From the NCBI GenBank assembly GCA_947624795.1, contig CANQLY010000003.1:1-40581 (forward strand): DNA of 40,581 nucleotides, given 5' to 3'. The stretch is from an uncultured Marinospirillum sp. (GTDB taxonomy: Bacteria; Pseudomonadota; Gammaproteobacteria; Pseudomonadales; Halomonadaceae). Positions 34,128 to 40,581 of this stretch are shown here, piece after piece (position 1 is the first letter of the stretch; each line of letters opens with the position of its first letter). The translations under genes were made by a program, and so were the position numbers. Below the pieces are notes generated by a model. That model was not told where the DNA came from, ran no database searches, and saw only the letters and a list, made by a program, of their open reading frames with translations.

Positions 34128-35858
34128 CTAACCAGCATTTTCTAAGTACAAGGGCTTAAGCCCCACCTGCTCAATTTTGTTGTTTTCAACTGCTACAACT
34201 ACCCAACGAATACCGTGCCATTCCATTTGGTCACCCACCACCGTTTGACCACCAAAACGGTGGATCAATAACTCGCTTAAGGTTAAACCGGCTTGTTCTG
34301 GGCTAATGGTTAAGCTGTAAAGTTCGGCAACGTCTTTAAGGGGTGCATCGCCAGACAGTGTAAAATCACCAAAGAAAGTACGGTTCTTTTCTTTGTCGGG
34401 TTGAGAGTCACCGTTAAACATTTTACTTAAAACGGGCAAATCCGATTCTCGACCAATAATGCACAGCTGGTCGCCTTCTTTAAGCTGGGTACTGCCCGAT
34501 GGGTGAATTAGCTGTTTATTACGGAACAAAGCGGCAATACGTGCGCCGGAAGGGAAACGTAAACAGCGCAATTCAACACCATCTAAAGTGCCACCCTTAA
34601 CTGAATAAACAAAAGTTTCAAAATCATCTTCTGGAAAAACACCCAATAAGGTGCGGTTTTTAGGCATAAATCCCGTTGGCACTTCAACTTTTAACCAACG
34701 TGCAACCCAAGGCAAACTTGCCCCTTGCACTAATAACGACATAAGCACAACAAAAAAAGCGATATTAAAATACAGGCTGGCGTTTTCAACACCGGCAATA
34801 ACAGGGAAAATAGCCAGCACAATGGGCACAGCACCCCGCAACCCGACCCAAGCTATAAACGTTAATTCACGCCACTTAAATTTAAAGAAAGGCTTAACAC
34901 ATAAAAGCACCGCAAGGGGGCGCACAACCAGAATCATACCGATGGATAAAAGCGTGGCAGGCACAGCAGTAGCAAGCATTTCATGGGGCGTTACTAGCAA
35001 ACCAAGAATTAAAAACAAACCAATTTGGCTTAACCAAGCAAAACCATCGTGCACTGGCAAAATGTATTGCAACTTGGCCGAGCGGCTATTACCTATCATT
35101 AAACCGGCTAAATAAATGGCTAAGAAACCACTACCGCCCAACATATTGGTGGTGGCAAACAAAGCTAAGCCTGCGCCCGTAACCAACAAAGGATAAAAAC
35201 CTGTAGAAAGGTAAAGCTTTTTTAATACCTGTGCAAAGAACCAACCACCGGCGATACCTAGTGGCAAGCCTATGCCAAACTGCTGCACAAACATTAATAA
35301 GGCGCTAAGCGGATCGGGGTTATCTTGGGTTAATAGGGTAATCAGCGTAATGGTTAAAAAAATCGCCATCGGGTCGTTGGTGCCTGACTCTATTTCCAAG
35401 GTGGCACTTACCCGTTCATTTAGGCTAACACCTTTACCGCTAAGCATAGAGAAAACTGCAGCAGCATCGGTTGAACCCACGATAGCGCCTACTAATAAAC
35501 CTTCAAGTATAGAAAGGTCAAAAATCCACATGGCAAGTAGGCCAGTTAAGCCTGATGTTATAAGAACCCCTACCGTTGCTAATACTAAGGCAGGCCGCAA
35601 ACCCACCCTAAAGGTTTTCATGCGGGTGCGCATACCGCCATCAAGCAATATGACTGCTAGCGCTAAATGCCCTATTACATAAGCCGCTTCAAAGCTGGCA
35701 AACTTTAAACCGCCGACACCGTCTTCACCGGCCAGCATACCTACTGCCAGAAACACCAAGAGCAATGGCATTCCTATGCGTGCAGAAATAACCGTAGCCA
35801 AAATACTTAGGCACAGCAAAATAGAAACAACTAAAAACCAAGAGTTTAAATCTTCCAC
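34128..35858 (-). CDS. nhaP2: K+/H+ antiporter, CPA1/NhaP2 (CvrA) type
   Basis: A 576-aa inner-membrane antiporter. Residues about 1-390 hold 12 or so helices, with the ion-binding stretch GSTDAAAVFSML and the ESGTNDPMAIFL motif (the Asp-Pro pair of CPA1 proteins) and GLRGAVPIVLAIFP. The cytosolic tail holds a TrkA-C/RCK_C domain (about 400-480) and a C-terminal transporter-associated (CorC/HlyC-like) domain (about 490-570). The family moves K+ or Na+ out in exchange for H+. A -10-like CATACT with TGG before it (35901-35896) may be its promoter. The end lies close to the microsatellite. Confidence 0.92.
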   Translation of the reverse strand: MEDLNSWFLVVSILLCLSILATVISARIGMPLLLVFLAVGMLAGEDGVGGLKFASFEAAYVIGHLALAVILLDGGMRTRMKTFRVGLRPALVLATVGVLITSGLTGLLAMWIFDLSILEGLLVGAIVGSTDAAAVFSMLSGKGVSLNERVSATLEIESGTNDPMAIFLTITLITLLTQDNPDPLSALLMFVQQFGIGLPLGIAGGWFFAQVLKKLYLSTGFYPLLVTGAGLALFATTNMLGGSGFLAIYLAGLMIGNSRSAKLQYILPVHDGFAWLSQIGLFLILGLLVTPHEMLATAVPATLLSIGMILVVRPLAVLLCVKPFFKFKWRELTFIAWVGLRGAVPIVLAIFPVIAGVENASLYFNIAFFVVLMSLLVQGASLPWVARWLKVEVPTGFMPKNRTLLGVFPEDDFETFVYSVKGGTLDGVELRCLRFPSGARIAALFRNKQLIHPSGSTQLKEGDQLCIIGRESDLPVLSKMFNGDSQPDKEKNRTFFGDFTLSGDAPLKDVAELYSLTISPEQAGLTLSELLIHRFGGQTVVGDQMEWHGIRWVVVAVENNKIEQVGLKPLYLENAG

Positions 35859-35974
35859 ATCAGCACTTTAATTTCAGCCTAAAAATAAGGCACTAAGTAT
35901 GCCACAAATCGAGTGTCACTTAGGCTACAAAAGCGAAAAGTTAAGGTTATTTTTGAGCTTTTCCTTTACTAAAT

Positions 35975-37258
35975 TTACCTAAAAGCTAAATCTCTCAAAA
36001 ACAACGCTATTTGCGGGAAAAGAATAATTAAGCCAGCCACTAGAACCAACATAAAAACAAAAGGTGGTGTGCCTTTAATCACTTCCCAGTAAGGGCGCTT
36101 AAAAATAGCTATGGCAGTAAAAATATCACAGCCAAAAGGAGGCGTAGCTGAACCTATCGCCACAATTAAAGTAATTAGCACCCCGACTAGAACCGGATCT
36201 AAACCTGTATTAGCAATAGCCGGTGCAAAAATAGGCGTTAATACTAAAATAACTACGATAGGATCAACAAACATACAGGCGATAAAAAAGGCAGTGGCAA
36301 TTATAACCAACACGCCATTAGGGCCTGCTTCGTTAATGCCTATGCTAGCCAACAAGGTTTGTGGAATGTGTGCAAAAGAAATAATCCACGAAAAACCATT
36401 ACCTACTGCGACCAAAATAAACACTACCGCAGTAATTAAACCGGTGGATTTAGCTATTTGGTAAATATCGATCATTTTTAAGGATCGAAAAATAACAAAT
36501 TCTAAAATAACAGCATAAAGCACACAGGCAGCCGCCGCTTCTGTTGGGCTAAACACACCGCCATAAATACCGCCCACAATAAGTACAGGGAAACCCAAAG
36601 GCCAAAGCGCTTGGCGAATGGCCGTTAAACGTTCAGACCAGCTTGCACGGGGTTCTGTTGGTACTTTGTTAATGGTGGCATAAATAACGCAATAAATAGA
36701 AAATACTAACAAAATAAGCAGACCAGGCCCAATGCCAGCAATGAATAGTTCGCCGATTGAAGTGCCTGAAATAACACCATAGATAATCATGCCAATGCTG
36801 GGCGGAATTAAAAAAGCAATGTCACTAGAATTAATAATTAACGCTAAAATAAAAGAATCTTTATAGCCTGCTTTTAACATTCTAGGGCGCATAGGCGAAC
36901 CCACCGCAACCACTGTTGCTTGGGTAGAGCCTGAAACCGCACCAAACAAAGTGCAAGAGGCGGCAGTACTGACTGCCAAGCCGCCTTTTACATGCCCTAT
37001 AAAAGCCATGACTAAATCGACTAGGCGATTAGCTGACTGCCCACGCGTCATTACATCGGCAGCAAAAATAAACATAGGGACAGCAATAAGTGCCGTTGGC
37101 CTAATTCCAGCCAACATCTGCTGTATAAACGTATCTATTTGCCCAAAACCATCAAACATCATTACAAAACCAATAACAGCCGCAACCGTTAAAGGAACCA
37201 TCATAGGAAAGCCCAAAAATAACAGCACTACCATGCTGGCTAGCATTATTAATACCAT
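35975..37258 (-). CDS. dctM: TRAP transporter large permease (DctM)
   Basis: A 427-aa polytopic inner-membrane protein with about 12 helices. Typical DctM segments are seen: PMFIFAADVMTRGQ, the GAVSGSTQATVVAVG loop, NSSDIAFLIPPSIGMIIYG and TPPFGCDIFTAIAIFK near the end. It drives Na+-coupled uptake of a solute bound by DctP. The start follows the DctQ stop by 3 bases. Last gene of the dctPQM operon. Confidence 0.95.
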   Translation of the reverse strand: MVLIMLASMVVLLFLGFPMMVPLTVAAVIGFVMMFDGFGQIDTFIQQMLAGIRPTALIAVPMFIFAADVMTRGQSANRLVDLVMAFIGHVKGGLAVSTAASCTLFGAVSGSTQATVVAVGSPMRPRMLKAGYKDSFILALIINSSDIAFLIPPSIGMIIYGVISGTSIGELFIAGIGPGLLILLVFSIYCVIYATINKVPTEPRASWSERLTAIRQALWPLGFPVLIVGGIYGGVFSPTEAAAACVLYAVILEFVIFRSLKMIDIYQIAKSTGLITAVVFILVAVGNGFSWIISFAHIPQTLLASIGINEAGPNGVLVIIATAFFIACMFVDPIVVILVLTPIFAPAIANTGLDPVLVGVLITLIVAIGSATPPFGCDIFTAIAIFKRPYWEVIKGTPPFVFMLVLVAGLIILFPQIALFLRDLAFR

Positions 37259-37261
37259 CGT

Positions 37262-37858
37262 TTAGATCCCCTTATCTTTACAAGCAGCAGCTTGGCAATC
37301 GGTCTCTTCATAGCCATCTTGTACTTGAGTAGACAAGTAAACTTCTTTAGACGTGATATTTTTGATGCCAGTAAAAAAGTATTGAACACCCGTTACAAAA
37401 AAACCAATAGGCACCCACAAAAACATCAGGTAAACAGGAATACTTAAAGTGGGAAGCAAGCGCCCTGTAGCATAGGTGCTTTGCACATAACTAATGGAAA
37501 ACCAACCTAAAAAAAATAGAATAAAACTGGTTGTAAAAGCGATAAAAATCATTAAATAACGGCGCATTATTTTAGGCAAAACATCATAAAAAGCTGACAT
37601 ACGAATATGCCGCCCCTGCCTTGCTGCATAACCTAAACCTGCAAAAGTAATCATCACAATTAAAATGCGGTTAACTTCTTCAACAAAAAACAAACTTTCG
37701 CCAAACACAAAACGCCCTACAACATTGGCCACAGTATTAAGCGCCATTAACAAAACACCCAAGGCTAAAATAACTGACTCTGTTTTACCAATTGCCTTGT
37801 CAATAGGGCCTAAAATACCGGGTAAACTTGAATCCGGTTCTTGCGATAAATCACCCAT
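37262..37858 (-). CDS. dctQ: TRAP transporter small permease (DctQ)
   Basis: A 198-aa protein with four membrane helices (about 28-48, 60-78, 98-118, 140-160). It has the FAGLGYAARQGRHIRMS stretch typical of DctQ, and AGGAGG lies 10 bases before the start. It is the partner of DctM in the membrane. A hairpin lies between it and dctP. Confidence 0.93.
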   Translation of the reverse strand: MGDLSQEPDSSLPGILGPIDKAIGKTESVILALGVLLMALNTVANVVGRFVFGESLFFVEEVNRILIVMITFAGLGYAARQGRHIRMSAFYDVLPKIMRRYLMIFIAFTTSFILFFLGWFSISYVQSTYATGRLLPTLSIPVYLMFLWVPIGFFVTGVQYFFTGIKNITSKEVYLSTQVQDGYEETDCQAAACKDKGI

Positions 37859-37880
37859 CGCTTACCTACCTCCTAGTTTT

Positions 37881-37907
37881 AGCGGTCGCCTTCCTTGGCG
37901 GCCCACT
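37881..37907 (-). other. Intercistronic hairpin between dctP and dctQ
   Basis: On the minus strand, AGTGG/CCGCT and CGCC/GGCG pair around an AAGGAA loop. There is no T-run. Such hairpins often protect the upstream mRNA end so that the binding protein is made in excess. Confidence 0.5.
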
Positions 37908-37916
37908 AGCCATGAA

Positions 37917-38972
37917 TTACTTGGTTGCAGTGGCTTTTAAGTCGACTTTAAACTGCTCTAAAAGCTGTTTACCGCTATCACCTGTAATTTCAATAAACTT
38001 CTTTTCAACCTGAGGCGCTCGGTTAATAAAGGCCTGACGCTCTGCATCGGTTAAACGCGTAACCGTTACTTCATCACTGGCATCAATAATGGCCTGTAGC
38101 TTTCTTTCACCCAAACCCGGCACGTATTCAGTCATGTAGTTAAAAGCGTGGTTAGTTGCTTCTCTAATCAGCTGCTGATCTTTAGCAGCAAGGCCATCAA
38201 AAAACTTTTTATTGGCCATCATTGCCGTAGTGAACTGGTTATGGCCAGTAAAGGTGAGGTGAGGCGACACTTCATAAAGGCCGCCTGATTCTATCCAAAA
38301 CAAAGGGTTTTCTTGGCCTTGTAGAATGTTGGTTTGTAAACCGCCATACACTTCACCCCAAGGTAGCAGTGTTGGAATGCCGCCAAAGGCTTTGTAGGTT
38401 TCTAGTAGCAAAGGGTTGGTCATGGTACGAATATTCTTACCCTGTAAATCGTCAGGTGTACGAATAGGCTCATCGGTTGTTAACACCGTTTCACCTTCTG
38501 GGTACATGGTTAATAGCTCTAAACCCTGCTTAGCATACAGCTTAGGAAACAGTTCTTTGATTGCCTTACTTTTTTTGAAGAACTCAATAATGTGCGCTTC
38601 TTCAACAGGCAAGAGGTAGGGAATAAAAAAGATTTGTGCTTCAGGAATAAGTGAACCAGTAAAACCTGGGGATTGGTTCACAAACTGCAAAATACCCGCT
38701 TGCGTTTGTTCCATAATGTCATCGGACTCGCCTAACTCGCCAAAACGGAACACTTCAATCGTATGGTTTGAATTAGCCTCGATGTACGCTTTAAACTTAT
38801 AAGCAAACACGTCTTGTACATCGTTTTCATACTCTTCGTGTGCATAGCGCCAGTTTTGGCCTTTAGGTTCAGCAGCAGGGGTTGCTGCCTTATCTTCACC
38901 ACCACCGCAAGCAACCATACCGACCGTTAACACACTGGCGATTGCTGTTCCTAAAATTTTCTTAAGTAACAT
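37917..38972 (-). CDS. dctP: TRAP transporter solute-binding protein (DctP), probable lipoprotein
   Basis: A 351-aa solute-binding protein. A signal peptide ends in a lipobox-like MVAC, then GGGEDKAATPAAEPKG, a flexible tether, so it may be membrane-anchored. The DctP fold shows IEVFRFGELGES, the DDLQGKNIRTMTNP segment with the conserved Arg that clamps a substrate carboxylate, and the LPWGEVYGGLQTNILQGQENP loop. The substrate is probably a small carboxylic acid but cannot be named. It is the first gene of dctPQM, with AGGG before the start. A divergent promoter region to dtd follows. Confidence 0.93.
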   Translation of the reverse strand: MLLKKILGTAIASVLTVGMVACGGGEDKAATPAAEPKGQNWRYAHEEYENDVQDVFAYKFKAYIEANSNHTIEVFRFGELGESDDIMEQTQAGILQFVNQSPGFTGSLIPEAQIFFIPYLLPVEEAHIIEFFKKSKAIKELFPKLYAKQGLELLTMYPEGETVLTTDEPIRTPDDLQGKNIRTMTNPLLLETYKAFGGIPTLLPWGEVYGGLQTNILQGQENPLFWIESGGLYEVSPHLTFTGHNQFTTAMMANKKFFDGLAAKDQQLIREATNHAFNYMTEYVPGLGERKLQAIIDASDEVTVTRLTDAERQAFINRAPQVEKKFIEITGDSGKQLLEQFKVDLKATATK

Positions 38973-39141
38973 TCCCTACCCTCTTTTTGTTTTCAGTTTA
39001 AAAAGCAGCCACAATAATGCATTGGATTTAATTTTCTGTGTGAAGAATGACAAATGAATTTATCCATATCAAGCTTTTTGATTATTTATTTTTATACATA
39101 CAGCCAAATAATGAGCCACTCACCTAAAGAGCAAACAACCA

Positions 39142-39582
39142 ATGAAAGCTTTATTGCAGCGAGTCAGCCGTGCCAAAGTAAGCGTGGAAGGTAAACTAGT
39201 GGGTGAAATTGAGGCAGGGCTCTTAGTTTTTTTAGGTGTAGACAAAGCAGACACCCCTTTAATTGCCGAAAAACTTTTACAGAAAGTATTGAGTTATCGT
39301 ATTTTTGCCGATGATATGGGTAAAATGAATTTAGGTTTAAAACAAACCCAAGGGGGCTTGTTAGTTATTTCTCAATTTACCTTATCTGCAGAAACCAATA
39401 AAGGTTTGCGTCCTGGCTTTTCTTTAGCAGCAGAGCCTGTAAAAGGTGAATTGCTTTATAATCATTTTCTAAACTATGCCAATCATAACCACCCAAGGGT
39501 TGCTTCAGGTCAATTTGGGGCCAACATGCAGGTTGAGCTAATAAATGATGGGCCTGTCACTTTCTTGCTTGAAAGCAAATAG
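39142..39582 (+). CDS. dtd: D-aminoacyl-tRNA deacylase
   Basis: A 146-aa cytosolic proofreading enzyme that hydrolyses D-aminoacyl-tRNAs and glycyl-tRNA-Ala. Full length, with the two family motifs that build the active site across the dimer: SQFTL at 77-81 and the NDGPVTFLLE loop near the C-terminus (cross-subunit Gly-cisPro). The start follows an AAAGAG-like ribosome site. The SDR gene begins 20 bases downstream, possibly co-transcribed. Confidence 0.97.
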   Translation: MKALLQRVSRAKVSVEGKLVGEIEAGLLVFLGVDKADTPLIAEKLLQKVLSYRIFADDMGKMNLGLKQTQGGLLVISQFTLSAETNKGLRPGFSLAAEPVKGELLYNHFLNYANHNHPRVASGQFGANMQVELINDGPVTFLLESK

Positions 39583-39602
39583 CGTATTTAAGGAGTTCTA
39601 TC

Positions 39603-40379
39603 TTGAGTAAGTTCAAGTCTCTTCCAGTTGCTTTGGTGACCGGTGGTGCACAAGGCATAGGCCGTGCTATTTCTGGTGCACTGTTACAGCAAGGCTGGCA
39701 GGTAATGATTGCCGATATTGACGGTGAAGCAGGCACAGAATGCATTCACCTATTTGACAGCTTAGGCAAGGTTGCCTTTCATGTTGTTGATGTGGCGCGC
39801 GAAGATCAAGTGCGTGAATTAATGCAGGTTACCCGTGAAAAACTAGGGCCTATCAGCTTATTGGTTAATAATGCTGGGTTATCCACACCCTACACAGGTG
39901 CCATAGAAGACTTAGATCTAAATGTTTGGCAGCGTTACTTAGACGTTAATTTAACTGGCGTGTTTTTATGCAGCAAACACGCCGCAGCTGATTTACGTGC
40001 CACCAAAGGCAGCATTATTAACCTAGGCTCCACCCGTGCCAACCAATCAGAACCCGACACCGAAGCTTATGCCGCAAGCAAAGGCGGCGTCTTGTCTTTA
40101 AACCATGCTTTAGCCATCAGCTTGGCGCCTGATGTACGGGTTAATGCCATTAGCCCCGGTTGGATAGAAGTAGGCGAATGGCAAAAAAACAGTTCACGCT
40201 ACCAGCCTTTTCATTCCAACCGTGACCATGAGCAGCACCCCATTGGGCGCATAGGCAAGCCAGATGATGTTGCTGGTGTCGTCTTGTGGCTAGCTTCTGA
40301 TTTGGCCAGTTTTATTACCGGACAAAATTTCATTGTTGATGGTGGCATGAACCGTAAAATGCTTTACGAAGAAGATTAA
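39603..40379 (+). CDS. Short-chain dehydrogenase/reductase (SDR)
   Basis: A 258-aa classical SDR starting at a TTG (39603) with AAGGAG 8 bases upstream. The cofactor loop is TGGAQGIG (13-20), then an Asp after the second strand (ADID), which favours NAD(H). It also has NNAG (89-92), and the catalytic Ser143, Tyr156 and Lys160 in the YAASK motif, followed by NAISPGW. The C-terminus has the usual GQNFIVDGG motif. The substrate is unknown; glucose dehydrogenase-like or 3-oxoacyl reductase-like members are the nearest known types. Confidence 0.95.
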   Translation: MSKFKSLPVALVTGGAQGIGRAISGALLQQGWQVMIADIDGEAGTECIHLFDSLGKVAFHVVDVAREDQVRELMQVTREKLGPISLLVNNAGLSTPYTGAIEDLDLNVWQRYLDVNLTGVFLCSKHAAADLRATKGSIINLGSTRANQSEPDTEAYAASKGGVLSLNHALAISLAPDVRVNAISPGWIEVGEWQKNSSRYQPFHSNRDHEQHPIGRIGKPDDVAGVVLWLASDLASFITGQNFIVDGGMNRKMLYEED

Positions 40380-40400
40380 AGCGCATTTAATTTAGGTGAT

Positions 40401-40574
40401 TTAACCAAGCCCTAGTTCAGCAGTGCGGTTTTCTAATACCTCACTGCTTTCTAACCATTCTATCTCTAAGGCTTCCAGTTCTTGCTCTAAACGCCCTTGG
40501 TCTTTTAATAGCTTTTGTAGCTCGTCTTTACGCTGGCTATCACTGTAAAGCGTGGCATCGGCTAGGGTGGTTTA
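40401..40574 (-). pseudogene. C-terminal fragment of a YheS/Uup-type ABC-F ATPase, with an in-frame stop
   Basis: Read from the right edge, 57 codons encode TTLADATLYSDSQRKDELQ and an acidic coiled-coil end (LEQELEALEIEWLE), which matches the C-terminal helical tail of the YheS branch of ABC-F ribosome-associated ATPases. The frame is closed by a TAA at 40574-40572, just before this tail, where the family continues without a break (a Glu codon would be expected). The gene is therefore broken, or the last 10 bases of the window are an assembly-edge artefact. The stop at 40403-40401 is convergent with the SDR gene. Confidence 0.65.
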
Positions 40575-40581
40575 TATCACT

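Noticed and set aside
34651..35115. Open frame of 154 codons on the plus strand inside the antiporter gene
   Set aside because: It is a shadow of a membrane protein gene on the other strand, with no ribosome site or domain.

Overview
The window looks like chromosome from a Gram-negative gammaproteobacterium, probably marine or halophilic and close to Oceanospirillales/Pseudomonadales. The basis is outer-membrane biology (OmpA porin, LptM, lipoproteins, di-haem periplasmic cytochromes), the gene orders argH-lptM-lysA-dapF-DUF484 and engB-cytochrome c4-dsbA, a TRAP transporter, and moderate-to-low GC. Both ends cut through genes: a birA-like start on the left and the end of a YheS-type ATPase on the right.

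Left region (1-9974, minus strand) is one tightly packed surface-glycan operon with most junctions overlapping. In transcription order it encodes a PglC/WcaJ-type initiating phosphoglycosyl transferase, a GT2, an 885-aa three-module glycosyltransferase, a Crp/Fnr-family regulator, an ABC-2 permease and ATPase (Wzm/Wzt type), a GT4, and a PIG-L deacetylase fused to a GNAT-like region. Its leader has a perfect TGTGA-N6-TCACA operator centred 41.5 bp before the predicted transcription start, and then a terminator-like hairpin before the first gene.

10082-19522 (minus strand) holds an OmpA-family porin, a DSH-motif glycosyltransferase paired with a SapC-like protein, a cassette of methyltransferase, small flippase-like protein and GtrB-like polyprenyl-phosphate glycosyltransferase, a GT-C-like membrane protein, and a chemoreceptor.

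20051-27754 is mostly housekeeping: argH, the small lipoprotein lptM, lysA, dapF, DUF484, engB (opposite strand), cytochrome c4, a DsbA-type oxidoreductase and an unknown coiled-coil membrane protein. The predicted DapF has Ser in place of BOTH catalytic Cys residues (Ser75 and Ser219), although the frame and surrounding motifs are intact. This is the strongest anomaly in the window.

27821-34073 is an iron-linked periplasmic module around a divergent promoter with a Fur-like site: a di-haem cytochrome c peroxidase on one side, and imelysin lipoprotein, DUF1111 di-haem oxidoreductase, second imelysin and DUF1513 protein on the other. A CTAA/CTAT microsatellite follows. 34128-40581 carries a K+/H+ antiporter, a three-gene TRAP transporter, dtd, an SDR oxidoreductase and the YheS-like fragment, which has an in-frame stop close to the window edge. 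No tRNA, rRNA, CRISPR array, complete insertion sequence or prophage was seen.
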